DNA of 64,000 nt. Origin: CAVQJU01 sp963712905 (GTDB lineage: Bacteria; Acidobacteriota; Vicinamibacteria; Vicinamibacterales; CAVVIG01). Every line of letters starts with the position of its first letter. The stretch's first letter is position 1. Below the pieces are notes generated by a model that had not been told where the DNA came from, did not search any database, and saw only the letters and a list, made by a program, of their open reading frames with translations. Below, piece by piece: positions 1 to 8,886 of this stretch. Location: the NCBI GenBank assembly GCA_963712905.1, contig CAVQJU010000023.1, forward strand, positions 191,352 to 255,351, written 5' to 3'. Both the position numbers and the translations under genes were made by a program.

Positions 1-433
1 TGTGCGCCAGAGCCGTCTCGCCCAGCTTCAGCTCGCAGGCCCCGACCTTGCAGGTCTTCAGATCCGAGATGTCTTCGGGAGGGAGCCGGAGCGCGTCGAA
101 GTCCTCGAGCCGCGGCGGCGTACTGATGCGTCTGGTCGCCAGGAAATTCTCGCCCTTTTCGAACTGCTCGATGTCCCTGAGGGCGGCGATGTACCGCGAG
201 GCGGGTGCGTTGATCCAGACGGCGCCGAAGATCGCGACCTCGCGCGACGGATCGGCCTCGAGGAGCTGCGTCACCGGCTGTCCCGCGAGCAGATCGCCCC
301 GCTGCGCTGCCGTGAGCTTCACAGAGCTGCCGATATACGTCTCGAGCCGCTCGGGAAGCGACGCGGGCCCACGCTGAGCGGCCGGGACGACAGCGAGGAC
401 GGCCATCGCCGCGATCGCAAGAAGCAGGCGCAC
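1..433 (-). CDS. Secreted protein of unknown function, C-terminus cut off by window edge
   Basis: Reading leftwards from a GTG at 433 gives an open frame to the window edge, so only the N-terminal part (about 144 residues) is visible. It begins with a typical signal peptide (VRLLLAIAAMAVLAVVPAAQ); an alternative ATG lies at 406. The mature part is hydrophilic with a Cys pair near the visible end (DLKTCKVGACELKLG). Codon use is GC-rich at third positions, unlike the overlapping frames on the other strand. I do not recognise the family. It is divergently oriented from the DUF4159 gene and about 90 bp separates the two starts. Confidence 0.6.
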   Translation of the reverse strand, partial: MRLLLAIAAMAVLAVVPAAQRGPASLPERLETYIGSSVKLTAAQRGDLLAGQPVTQLLEADPSREVAIFGAVWINAPASRYIAALRDIEQFEKGENFLATRRISTPPRLEDFDALRLPPEDISDLKTCKVGACELKLGETALAH

Positions 434-525
434 CAAGCCAGATTACAGGCGAGGTCAGAGACCCACAAGCGGTATCTCCGGAGCGCAGGAGCTGATGGTG
501 GCGCACCGCGGGAAATTGCTAGACT

Positions 526-1374
526 GTGCACGTGAACTTCCGGCGCCACCGGAGTCTATGGATCGGCTTCCTGCTAACCGCCCTGCTCGCGGCCGTGGCG
601 AGCGGCCAGGGGCGCCGCCGCGGCTTCGGCGGTATGGGCTTCCGCGGACCGGCCCCGAGAATGGCGACGCCGCAGGACTTCGACGGCAACTTTCTCTTCT
701 GCCGCATCCTGTTTCGCAATGCCCCCGATGGGGATGGCGACGGCTGGGGCGTCGATTATCCCCGCGCCGACATCAACCTGACATTCCGGCTCTCCGAGCT
801 CACGACGACCACGGTTAGCCGGGACCCCGAGGACGAGTTCAAACACGTCGTCGTCCGGTTGAGCGATCCGCTGCTCTACCACTGTCCGTTCGTGATGATG
901 ACCGAACCGGGCGGCGCCTTCTTCGACGAGGCCGAGGCCGCGCGGCTCCACGACTACCTGCTCAAGGGTGGTTTTCTGTGGGTGGACGATTTCTGGGGTG
1001 AGTTCGCGTTCAGCCACTGGGCGGGAGAAATCGGCAAGGCGCTCCCGCCGGAGCGATACCAGATTATCGACGTGCCGCTCGAGCATGCCCTCTTTCACAC
1101 GCTCTACGACATTCGCCGCATCCTTCAGGTGCCGTCGATCAACTTCTGGGGCCGCTCGGGAGAGACGTCGGAACGCGGCCGCGACAGCGCCGTGCCGCAC
1201 GTGCGCGCCATCCTGGACGAGGACGGCGGCCGCATCATGGTGCTGATGACCCACAACACCGACTTCGGCGACGCCTTCGAGCGCGAGGGCGACGACCACC
1301 GCTACTTTCTGCAGTTCGCCCCCGAGGGCTACGCGTTCGGCGTCAACGCCATCATCTATTCGATGACTCACTGA
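526..1374 (+). CDS. DUF4159 domain-containing protein
   Basis: This 282-residue protein has a signal-like N-terminus (SLWIGFLLTALLAAVASGQ) followed by a DUF4159 domain covering most of the chain. Recognisable stretches are NFLFCRILFRN, WGVDYPRADINLTFRLSEL, GGFLWVDDFWGEFAFSHW and the C-terminal GYAFGVNAIIYSMTH. DUF4159 proteins are common in Acidobacteriota, often near AAA ATPase/von Willebrand-factor-A gene sets, and have a glutamine-amidotransferase-like fold; no enzymatic role is established. A GTG two codons after the ATG is an equally possible start. No partner genes of the usual MoxR/VWA set are nearby, so it appears to be a solitary copy. Confidence 0.85.
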   Translation: MHVNFRRHRSLWIGFLLTALLAAVASGQGRRRGFGGMGFRGPAPRMATPQDFDGNFLFCRILFRNAPDGDGDGWGVDYPRADINLTFRLSELTTTTVSRDPEDEFKHVVVRLSDPLLYHCPFVMMTEPGGAFFDEAEAARLHDYLLKGGFLWVDDFWGEFAFSHWAGEIGKALPPERYQIIDVPLEHALFHTLYDIRRILQVPSINFWGRSGETSERGRDSAVPHVRAILDEDGGRIMVLMTHNTDFGDAFEREGDDHRYFLQFAPEGYAFGVNAIIYSMTH

Positions 1375-1395
1375 CCTGAGCGTCAGCGCTGCCAG

Positions 1396-1617
1396 CTACG
1401 GCAGGTACCCGTCGACGGTGACCGTGCCGCTCAACCCGGGGCGGGCGATCTCGATTCGCGGGTTCTGCAGCTCCCCGCCGCGCGATCGCTCGACCGTGAC
1501 ACGGAACTGCTTGATCTGCCGGGCATGCAGCACAGCCAGGTCGCGCTCCAGACGGCGGGAGGCGGTTGCTGACGTTCCGGCGAACCAGGTCGTCACCATC
1601 GAGGAAGGCCGCGGCAT
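1396..1617 (-). other. Possible short ORF or gene remnant
   Basis: A 73-codon minus-strand frame runs from an ATG at 1617 to a TAG at 1396. Its second half (RDLAVLHARQIKQFRVTVE, then IEIARPGLSGTVTVDGYLP) looks like a beta-rich protein end, whereas its first half reads better in a neighbouring frame (GDDAAAFLDGDDLVRRN). It directly follows the hypothetical gene ending at 1675. It could be the tail of a degraded gene. I cannot name a family. Confidence 0.25.
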
Positions 1618-1674
1618 CGTCGCCCGCCAGCCGTTTTCGCGCTGATGGGCGAGGCCCTCCTTCGCCGAGCCCTC

Positions 1675-2169
1675 TCACGGTTCGCCGAGCTTCACGACAG
1701 ACGTTGCGTCGAGCAACGAGATCAGGGACCCTGCTGCCGCCACGCCATGGAGCACGGCGCCGGTGTCCCTGCGCGCTTCGTGGCTGGCCCCCGCTTGCGC
1801 GGTGAGCATGAAGGGCACACGCATGTCGGGACGCACGACGAACCGTTGCTGCCGCTTCAATGGACCGATGTCCAGCTCGGTGTCGACCTCAAAGAGTCCG
1901 TCGTGCGTGAGGCGAACGCCGATAAAACCCAGAACGAGATCAGGTGGAGCCAGCGCTTCCTCGCCAGGAGCGAGCGCTTGTCCAAGCAGGTGTATCACTG
2001 TCGTTCCGCTGCCGATACCCGGGTCGTTGAGGCCTTCTTCGTTCGACGAGTGCCGGAAGGACCCGGCTCGAATCCGTGGCCGATCGAGCTGTGCGCTGGC
2101 CTTGACTGGAAACCACATCAGTGTCCATTGAACCTCGAGCCCGTAGTGGGAGATGCGATAGAAGATCAT
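1675..2169 (-). CDS. Hypothetical protein
   Basis: A 164-residue minus-strand frame with coding-like codon use and alternating hydrophobic stretches (DLVLGFIGVRLTHDGLFEVD, RFVVRPDMRVPFMLTAQAG) consistent with a beta-rich soluble protein. There is no signal peptide or membrane segment. An overlapping plus-strand frame (1645-2262) is compositionally unlike the neighbours (many Arg/His/Cys) and was taken as its shadow. I do not recognise the family. It is transcribed away from the amidohydrolase gene that starts at 2348. Confidence 0.5.
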   Translation of the reverse strand: MIFYRISHYGLEVQWTLMWFPVKASAQLDRPRIRAGSFRHSSNEEGLNDPGIGSGTTVIHLLGQALAPGEEALAPPDLVLGFIGVRLTHDGLFEVDTELDIGPLKRQQRFVVRPDMRVPFMLTAQAGASHEARRDTGAVLHGVAAAGSLISLLDATSVVKLGEP

Positions 2170-2347
2170 GCGGTCCGCCTTTTGGAGTTGAATGGCCTCG
2201 CATGGATACGCGCAGACTCTGCGGCGATCGGTTCACGGTGCCGGGAGGCGCGCCGTCGCTAACGCGCGCCCGCAACCGTTTTCACGCCGACCAGCCTCCG
2301 AGTTGCACTACTCTTCCGATCGCCACCGTTCGACGGAGAGTGCGCCT

Positions 2348-3697
2348 ATGACGAGACAACCCCTTATCGCCCTTGCGATCGTTGCCTTTGGCGGGGCGGC
2401 CGTGACGTCGACCCAGGAAACGCCAGCTCGGCCGGCAACATCCTCACCGCTGGCCCTCGTCGGCGGGACGCTGATCGACGGAGGGCCCGGCGAGCCTGTC
2501 CGCAACAGCGTGGTGCTGATTCGAGGCGATCGCGTCGAAAAGGTCGGAACCATAGAATCCCTGACGGTTCCGGCCGGCTACGAGCGGATCTCCACCGAGG
2601 GGATGACAGTGCTGCCCGGCCTCTGGGACATGCACGTCCACCTGATGTACAGCGGCCATCCGAATGCCGGCTACTGGTTCAAATACGTCTCGCAGTTCGA
2701 GAAAGTCACGATGCCGGTCGCCGCCGAGCAGATGCTGATGGCCGGTGTCACGAGCGTCCGCGACCTTGCCGCGCCCGCCTCGATGATTCTCGCCGTCAAG
2801 AAACGGATCGCGGGCGGCGAAATCCCCGGGCCGACACTCTACGCCGCCGGGCCCGCGCTGACCGGGAACCGGACGGCCAGGCTGACCCCGCAATTCCTGG
2901 CGATTCAAGACGTCGCAGACGCCCGGGCCAAGACGAAACAGCTGATTGACGACGGCGTGGACGTCGTCAAGGTTTTCAATCCCGAGCTGATGTCGCTCGA
3001 AGAGCGCCGTGCGATCGTAGACGAGGCGCATCGACGGGGACGGAAGGTGGCCGCCCACGGGACCACGGACCGGGACATCCGGCTCGGACTCGAGTACGGC
3101 GTCGACGACTTTCAACACTTCGGCGCCGACGCGCCGGAGTTCCCCGCCGACATCGTCACGGCGATCCGAGAACGAGTGAAAACGGGCCCGCCGCTGTACT
3201 GGACGCCGACGGTCGGCGCCAACGGTCTGCTCAACCTGCCGTATCTCGCGACGCACCCGGAGTTCGTGGACGATCCGGCGGGATACCGGAACCTGCCGGC
3301 TCCCCTCGCCGAGGATGTGCGTAAGGGGTGGGCCGAGTACAAGCCGGCCGCTGTGAACCCCAACACCCTGCCGAACGTCAGGCGCCGGATCGCCCAGCTC
3401 CAGGAACTCGGCGTCATCCTGGTCTTTGGAACGGACGAGGGCAGCGTCGGTCAGATACCCAGCCAGTCGACGTGGATGGACGCGGACCTGTGGGTGCGCG
3501 AGCTCGGGATGAATCCGATGACCGTCATCCGCGCGATGACGACGGGAGCAGCGAAGGTTCAGGGTGTTGACGACACCGGCACGGTGGCCGCCGGTCAGTA
3601 CGCCGACGTGATTGCCGTAGGGGGCGATCCGCTACGCCACATCGACGTGTTGCGCGAACCGAAGGTGGTGATCAAGCACGGGCGCCGGTACAGGTAG
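2348..3697 (+). CDS. Amidohydrolase family protein, secreted
   Basis: The 449-residue product begins with a signal peptide (MTRQPLIALAIVAFGGAAV) and shows the layout of the amidohydrolase superfamily: the N-terminal beta-sandwich part (LVGGTLIDGGPGEPVRNS), the metal-binding HxH in GLWDMHVHL (residues 96 and 98), a His in KVAAHGTTDRD, the catalytic Asp in VFGTDEGS and the returning C-terminal strand GTVAAGQYADVIAVGGDPL. Such proteins resemble imidazolonepropionase or prolidase-like enzymes and probably hydrolyse a cyclic amide or peptide in the periplasm; the substrate cannot be read from sequence. The start at 2348 fits the signal peptide and a GGAG-type ribosome site; a longer frame from 2192 lacks such support. 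Confidence 0.88.
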   Translation: MTRQPLIALAIVAFGGAAVTSTQETPARPATSSPLALVGGTLIDGGPGEPVRNSVVLIRGDRVEKVGTIESLTVPAGYERISTEGMTVLPGLWDMHVHLMYSGHPNAGYWFKYVSQFEKVTMPVAAEQMLMAGVTSVRDLAAPASMILAVKKRIAGGEIPGPTLYAAGPALTGNRTARLTPQFLAIQDVADARAKTKQLIDDGVDVVKVFNPELMSLEERRAIVDEAHRRGRKVAAHGTTDRDIRLGLEYGVDDFQHFGADAPEFPADIVTAIRERVKTGPPLYWTPTVGANGLLNLPYLATHPEFVDDPAGYRNLPAPLAEDVRKGWAEYKPAAVNPNTLPNVRRRIAQLQELGVILVFGTDEGSVGQIPSQSTWMDADLWVRELGMNPMTVIRAMTTGAAKVQGVDDTGTVAAGQYADVIAVGGDPLRHIDVLREPKVVIKHGRRYR

Positions 3698-3700
3698 CGG

Positions 3701-4309
3701 CTACCCCTGGCGATTGGCGCTTTGGGTGCGGCGCTCCCTGTAACGCAGCTTCAGCAACTTCTCGGCCTCCGATTCGGGCGGCAGCGTCTGAGCGATGACG
3801 AGTGCGACGAGAGCCGCGCTCAGGATCACCGCCGAGAGAAGGACGAACGCGATCCACCGGCCCATGTGCCACACGGCGGCGGCCATGCCCGTCACGGTCA
3901 ACGCGATGCTCAACGCCGCAATCCCCAGCGAATAGAGAAGGGCGACGCGCGCTCGCCTCGCGTGCTGCGACTTTCGTTCTGGAGGGGACGGAAAGTACGC
4001 GTCGATGTCAGGGAACCCGCCATCCCGAAATGCCCGCTGCGTGAGATCGTCGAGGCCGATATCGTTGACGTCTTTGATCAGCCTGAGCAGAAGAATCCCC
4101 GCCACGTTCAGGGGCAGAGCGGCCGCTAAAGCGGCTGTCGACGTCCGAATAGCCGCGTCGACGGGGCCCACCGTAATGAGCGCGGAGATGACGACCAGGT
4201 TGACGGCGGTCAGCCCACCGAAAATCCAGCTTCCCACCTCGGTCAACCACGGCAGGGCCGCCTCGGCGAGATTGCGAAGGCCTCTGAAAGTCGCTGCCTC
4301 GTTGCTCAT
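3701..4309 (-). CDS. Four-helix integral membrane protein of unknown function
   Basis: This 202-residue protein has four predicted membrane segments (around IFGGLTAVNLVVISALITVG, AALPLNVAGILLLRLI, LLYSLGIAALSIALTVTGMA and AFVLLSAVILSAALVALVIA) separated by a charged loop that contains KDVNDIGLDDLTQRAF. It ends in a basic tail. The ATG at 4309 overlaps the stop of the upstream SRPBCC gene in an ATGA arrangement, so the two are almost certainly co-transcribed and translationally coupled. The longer frame upstream of this ATG overlaps the SRPBCC gene and is discarded. I do not recognise a named family. Confidence 0.7.
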   Translation of the reverse strand: MSNEAATFRGLRNLAEAALPWLTEVGSWIFGGLTAVNLVVISALITVGPVDAAIRTSTAALAAALPLNVAGILLLRLIKDVNDIGLDDLTQRAFRDGGFPDIDAYFPSPPERKSQHARRARVALLYSLGIAALSIALTVTGMAAAVWHMGRWIAFVLLSAVILSAALVALVIAQTLPPESEAEKLLKLRYRERRTQSANRQG

Positions 4310-4722
4310 TGCCTGAGTTCCGCTTCGCGCTTCAAGTCGTTGGCGTAACGCTCGAACACAGGGCCGAAGTCGGGCATCGAACCGCTGACGATTGGCAGCA
4401 TCAGCCCGGAGAAGCGCTCTTCCATCACGAAATCGGTCGAGCCATCGGCGCGCGGCGTCAACTCGAACGTGCGCACACCTTTGAACACCGGTGAGAACCC
4501 GCCGGTCCACGTCATACGCTGGTCGGGCACCACTCCGGACACTCCTGGCGTGAACGTGCGATCGGTGCCGGGCACATGCAATCGGAGCCGCTCGCCTTCG
4601 CGAATCTCACCCTCTACCCTGGTGATCGTCGAGTTCCAGCGAGGAAAGCCCTTCGCGTCGGTCAGAAGATTCCAGATGGCAGCCGCAGTCGCCTGGATGT
4701 TCAGTTCCACCCGGCACGCCAT
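4306..4722 (-). CDS. SRPBCC (polyketide cyclase/START-like) family protein
   Basis: The 138-residue sequence fits the SRPBCC helix-grip fold: an opening strand (CRVELNIQATAAAIWNLLTD), the WNSTITRVEGEIREGERLRL segment, a central MTWTGGF turn, FELTPRADGSTDFVMEERFSG and a long C-terminal helix (FGPVFERYANDLKREAEL). Members bind hydrophobic ligands; the ligand here is unknown. The ATG at 4722 is chosen because the family normally starts just before the first strand; upstream in-frame starts at 4794 and 4812 would add a non-conserved extension. It heads a two-gene unit with the membrane protein at 3701-4309. Confidence 0.78.
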   Translation of the reverse strand: MACRVELNIQATAAAIWNLLTDAKGFPRWNSTITRVEGEIREGERLRLHVPGTDRTFTPGVSGVVPDQRMTWTGGFSPVFKGVRTFELTPRADGSTDFVMEERFSGLMLPIVSGSMPDFGPVFERYANDLKREAELRQ

Positions 4723-4991
4723 CGAGAAGACGCCGCGCGATTGAGTGATCCTCGCCGTTTTCGTCCCGACCTGCTCCCGCGGCACAGCGTGCATGTCCGA
4801 TGATGGCCGCACCCGTCAGGGCCGTTCAAGGTCATCGGTCGCGGTATTTTTCATTTCTTTACGCAACGGGAAGGCTCTTTGCTCCCCATTCCACCGCACA
4901 GCGATCTGTGCGAATTTCGGCGCATTTCGTGTCTCCGGCGTCGTCAGAACTGTCAGTCGGGGGTCAGATTTTGTACCGCAGGAGGGATCAC

Positions 4992-5864
4992 ATGACTCGT
5001 CGCGCTGCGGCCGTCGTCCTCGCGCTCGCGATCAATCCGGCACTGGTCCGCGCCCAGGACACTGTGCTCACGGTGAACGTGCCGTCGGCCGATGTCCACA
5101 AGGGGCCGAGCACCGTCACGCCCGTCATCGGCCATGCGCCTCGCGGCACGGTCATTCCCGTTTCGCGAAATCTGGGAAGCTGGGTCAAGGTGGCCTGGCC
5201 GGGCGCCGAGGACGGCAGCGGTTTTCTGCACGTGACGATGGGCCGCATCGAACCGGCCAGGGCTGACGCGCCGGCTGCGAACGTGCCACCGCAGGTGCCT
5301 TCCGCAGCCGCTGCCGCGGCGCCGGCGAGTGCGGCGCAGACGCGCACGCCCGTTGGCGATCCAGCCGTGCCGCGCAGTCAACCGAACGTTGCGCCGGTCA
5401 GTCACGTGTTCGGCGTTGGCGCGCTGGTCGGGTCGACGAGGACCTTTGGCGCGACGGCGCGCGCGTGGCGCAACAACCACCTGGGGATTCAGTTCGGGTT
5501 CACGCGCGATGCCGTCTCGAGCGATGTCGCCGCCGGCCGCGTGACGTCGATGCAGTTCGAGCCTGGCGTGGTGTACGCGCTGTTCGATCGCGCGAACGAC
5601 TACGTCTGGATTCGTCCGTACGTCGGATCCGTGGTGAGCTTCCGTCACGAGACTCTGAGCGCCACGGGGCCCGTCGCCCTGGAAACCACGTCGGAGAACG
5701 GCGTCGGATTCCGCGTCTTCGGTGGCGGCGAAATGACGTTCGGGAGCATGCCGCGATTCGGCCTGAGCGCGGATCTCGGATACCGTCGACTCCCGACGCC
5801 CTTCCCCGGGTTCGAAGCAGGTCCGCTGAGCGCGTCGATCGCCGTGCACTGGTACATGAAATAG
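4992..5864 (+). CDS. SH3-domain outer-membrane-type beta-barrel protein
   Basis: The 290-residue product has a signal peptide (MTRRAAAVVLALAINPALVRAQ), a bacterial SH3-type domain at about residues 25-85 (TVNVPSADVHKGPSTVTPV, SWVKVAWPGAEDGSGFLHV), an Ala/Pro-rich linker, and a C-terminal region from about residue 130 with the alternating pattern of a small beta-barrel (GVVYALFDRANDYVWIRPYV, FRVFGGGEMTFGS) ending in a strand with terminal aromatic residues (ASIAVHWYMK). A perfect AGGAGG ribosome site ends 7 bases before the ATG at 4992, which fixes the start. The domain layout suggests a peptidoglycan-associated outer membrane protein; function unknown. Confidence 0.7.
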   Translation: MTRRAAAVVLALAINPALVRAQDTVLTVNVPSADVHKGPSTVTPVIGHAPRGTVIPVSRNLGSWVKVAWPGAEDGSGFLHVTMGRIEPARADAPAANVPPQVPSAAAAAAPASAAQTRTPVGDPAVPRSQPNVAPVSHVFGVGALVGSTRTFGATARAWRNNHLGIQFGFTRDAVSSDVAAGRVTSMQFEPGVVYALFDRANDYVWIRPYVGSVVSFRHETLSATGPVALETTSENGVGFRVFGGGEMTFGSMPRFGLSADLGYRRLPTPFPGFEAGPLSASIAVHWYMK

Positions 5865-5979
5865 AACGGCACGGCCCGCAAAAACGAAACCGGCGGTACC
5901 AGAACTGTGCACGGCCGGCTCAGCAGGCGCCGTTTCCAGTTTCTACGGCACTGGCGCGATCGTTGCTAAGTCTGCCCTC

Positions 5980-7028
5980 ATGCGTCGCAGTCATTACTCC
6001 CGAGGTGTGTTCGCCGCGTTGGCCGCTTTCACCGCGTTGCCGGTGATGCTCGCCGCGCTGAGCACCCAGGGAGGGCCGCTGCCCGGGCCGCTGCCGCTCT
6101 TTCCGCCTGACAACTGGTGGAACACCGACATCTCGACGGCGCCGGTGGACACAGCGTCCGCAACGTATATCTCTTTTGTGGGCGCGACGAAAGGACTCCA
6201 TCCCGACTTCGGCGGCGACGTGACGCCCGGCGAGCGCTCAAGTGTATGGCTTCCCGTATGCGGTGGTCGATGGCACGCTGACCAAGCGGGCGGTCCAGTT
6301 TCAGTACGGCGACGAAAGCGACGGCGTGAACCATACAACCGGAGTGAGCATTCCGTTCTACCCGATTCCCGACGAGGCGATCACCCAGGCCCACTGGGTG
6401 GAAAGCGGCGAGCCCGGCAACGTCGACCTTCGCAGCAGCAGCGATCGCCACCTGCTGATCGTCGATCGAACAAACCGCTACCTGTACGAGTTGTACAACG
6501 TGTTCTACGACGGCAGCCAGTGGCAGGCGGGATCCGGGGCTTTCTTCGACATGAACATGAACGGCCGGCGGCCGGATGGCTGGACCTCGGCGGACGCGGC
6601 CGGGCTCGCCATCCTCCCGGGACTGGTCCGGTACGACGAGGCCTTCGGAACGGCCGAGATTCAACACGCGTTTCGCGTGACCGTCCGCTCGACGAATGGA
6701 TACGTCTATCCGGCGTCCCATCGGGCCGGCTCCACGAGCGGCGCGTTGCCCATGGGCGCGCGGCTGCGCCTGAAAGCCAGCCGCGACGTGTCGGGTTTTA
6801 CGCCGGAGGCCCAGCGCATCTTCCGCGCGATGAAGCGCTACGGGCTGATCGTTGCCGACAACGGGTCGGACATGTACATCAGCGGGACGTACGAGCACGC
6901 GTTGGAACAACGGCGTACTCAATCCCGCGTTCGGCGCGCTGAAGGCATCGGACTTCGAGGTCGTCGCGTTGGGGTATCGGCCGCCGAGCGGACTGTCGGC
7001 GCCGACCGGGTTGAGAATCGTCAACTGA
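5980..7028 (+). pseudogene. Secreted protein of unknown function, reading frame broken twice
   Basis: Three consecutive frames form one protein of about 348 residues. It starts at 5980 with a signal peptide (HYSRGVFAALAAFTALPVML), moves to a second frame after an extra A at about 6241 (VYGFPYAVVDGTLTKRAVQF) and to a third after an extra base at about 6896 (WNNGVLNPAFGALKASDFEV), stopping at 7026-7028. Both breaks are single-base insertions and the sequence between them looks intact. Conserved-looking motifs are PPDNWWNTDIS, YGDESDGVNH, DRHLLIVDRTNRYLYELYNV and AFFDMNMNGRRPDGWTSAD. The family is unknown to me. It converges on the PQQ-repeat gene with only 2 bp between stop codons, and both proteins end in PTGLRIV. 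Confidence 0.6.
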
Positions 7029-7062
7029 CGCTAGGGAACGATCCGCAGGCCGGTCGGGGTCG
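6996..7062. repeat. Imperfect inverted repeat formed by two convergent gene ends
   Basis: The last about 28 bases of the gene ending at 7028 and of the opposing gene ending at 7031 are inverted copies of each other (20 of 28 positions match in my hand alignment), with a short centre at about 7024-7035. Each arm encodes the same C-terminal tail, SAPTGLRIVN on the plus strand and STPTGLRIVP on the minus strand. It could act as a bidirectional terminator, or simply reflect two proteins ending at the start of a former fibronectin-III-like domain. Confidence 0.5.
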
Positions 7063-8764
7063 ACGGCCCCCCGAGCAGCCCGAAGACCGCGACACCGGTC
7101 GCGGTGCCGACGAATACCTGACCGTTGACGATCGTCGGTGTGATGAACTTGTTGCCGGCGCCGAACTGGTCGCGGCCGGCGGCCGCCTGGTTCGAGTTGT
7201 AGAGCTCCCGCGTCAGATCCCGCGCATCGTAGGCGTGCAAAACAGCGGGGTTTGAGTTTTCAACCGCCCAGACAATTCCATTGGCGTTGCCGGCCGCCGA
7301 GACACCCGGAGTGGTTCCTGGATACGCGAAGGACCGGGCGCTTGCCGACGTCGCGCTCGACGCCAGCCGGGCGTTGGTGACGGCGAACGCCTTCAGCGTG
7401 CTGCCCGAGGCGCCGTAGTACACCGTGTTGTTGAAGTACGCGGGCATCGAGAAGACCGCACCGCCCAGCGCGCCGCTGATGTCCTGGTAGCTCTGGTTGG
7501 ACGACGCGTTCCATTTGCCCATCGCGTCGCGATTGACCACGTAGATGTGACCGTCTTTCCCGGCACCGACGGCCAGGTGCCTTGTCTGGCTCGTGGCATC
7601 GACAAGATCGGGCAGGACGAGCGTGCCGCCGGAACCCAGATCCCTGTCGGCGTTGGTTGCGGCCACCGTATCAAACGTCGCGAAGTAGTCTGCCACGGCC
7701 AGGCCGCTCGAGGTCGCGACCTTCAGGAAGGCGTTGCCGAAGTTCCCCTGACTGGGAAATCCCGCTCCCGTCAGCGTCGTGTCGAACGTTCCATTCCCAT
7801 CGAGCAGGTAAATATTACCCTGCGGATCGACGGCAGGCCCGGCGCCGGCCATCCAGAAGCCGCCTCTCGACCCGTTCGGGGTAATGTTCAGGACGCTGGA
7901 TTGCGCCAACGTGTTGGCGTCGTAGGCCATGATCCAGCCGGTGTACGGATCGATGTCGCAGTGAGACGTCCACGCCATGATGATCCGGCCGTTCAACATC
8001 GTCAGCGCGGCCCGCTCCTCGTATTGCTTCGGGTCGAAGATAACGGAGCCGCCCGAACTGCCCGCCCCGCTTCCGGGAAACGATGCCTGGATGGTCGTCG
8101 GACCGCCGAACAGCTCAGCGCCGGTCGCGAGGTCGAGCGCGTGCAGGCGCTGGAAATACGTGGAACCGGCCTTGGACATCGCGACGACGTAAATCGCTCC
8201 GTGTGGACCGCGCGATCGATCGATGACCGGCGTCGAGGTGATCCCGATTTCCGGCGTGACCTGCGAGCAACCTCGCATGTCGCTCGTCGTTTCGCCCGCG
8301 CCGAGTGCGGACGTGCGCCAGAGGACGCCGCCGGTGGCGGCCTCGAACGCATACACGCTGTCGTGCTCGGTCACGGCATACAAGACATCGTGCGTGCCCA
8401 GCCCCGGAATCGAGAGGGCTGACACGAAGAGCGGCTGGGCGTCGACCTTGCCGTCGACCGAAAAAAACGCTCGCTTGCCAAAGGTCGAACTATTGACGGA
8501 CGCGAGCGTCAGGATCGTCTCGCTCAGGTTCTGTCCGGTTCGCGCGTTGTCGTTGTGATAGGTGACGACGTCCGTGCCGGATGCGGAGGTCAGGATGCGG
8601 GTCGCCGTGATGAATGCCAGCGTGGTGCCCGTCAGGGACGCAGCGATTGTCGTGAGCCTGGGCACGTGCGGACCTGTGCAAACGCTGGACCACGCCGCGT
8701 AGCGGATTTGCACCCCGTGTGAACGTCTCGCGCCCGATGCCCTGCCGCCGCCCGGACCAAACAT
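7031..8764 (-). CDS. Secreted PQQ-like beta-propeller repeat protein
   Basis: A protein of up to 577 residues with a hydrophobic export segment (LTTIAASLTGTTLAFITATR) and a beta-propeller body. Typical features are DVVTYHNDNARTGQN near the N-terminus and repeated blade motifs such as VYAFEAATGGVLWRTSA, LHALDLATGAELFGG, NIYLLDGNGTFDT and GHIYVVNRDAMGKWNA. This family is abundant in Acidobacteriota and is usually annotated as pyrroloquinoline-quinone repeat protein, although quinone binding is not assured. The first about 35 residues are probably not translated; a GTG at 8665, just before the hydrophobic segment, is the better start. It ends PTGLRIVP, mirroring the convergent neighbour. Confidence 0.8.
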   Translation of the reverse strand: MFGPGGGRASGARRSHGVQIRYAAWSSVCTGPHVPRLTTIAASLTGTTLAFITATRILTSASGTDVVTYHNDNARTGQNLSETILTLASVNSSTFGKRAFFSVDGKVDAQPLFVSALSIPGLGTHDVLYAVTEHDSVYAFEAATGGVLWRTSALGAGETTSDMRGCSQVTPEIGITSTPVIDRSRGPHGAIYVVAMSKAGSTYFQRLHALDLATGAELFGGPTTIQASFPGSGAGSSGGSVIFDPKQYEERAALTMLNGRIIMAWTSHCDIDPYTGWIMAYDANTLAQSSVLNITPNGSRGGFWMAGAGPAVDPQGNIYLLDGNGTFDTTLTGAGFPSQGNFGNAFLKVATSSGLAVADYFATFDTVAATNADRDLGSGGTLVLPDLVDATSQTRHLAVGAGKDGHIYVVNRDAMGKWNASSNQSYQDISGALGGAVFSMPAYFNNTVYYGASGSTLKAFAVTNARLASSATSASARSFAYPGTTPGVSAAGNANGIVWAVENSNPAVLHAYDARDLTRELYNSNQAAAGRDQFGAGNKFITPTIVNGQVFVGTATGVAVFGLLGGPSTPTGLRIVP

Positions 8765-8886
8765 GACGTTCGTCTTTCAGTATTGGCATCAGCTCTTGCG
8801 AACAGGACGCGATTTCGAGCCCTTTTCAGGTCATTAAAGTGGCATAACGCTTGCCCCGAGTGTGGGTTTCGAGCGCCCGCGCCACG

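Noticed and set aside
1645..2262. 205-codon plus-strand frame
   Set aside because: It overlaps the minus-strand hypothetical gene, is rich in His, Arg and Cys and shows no domain; the minus frame has the better codon pattern.
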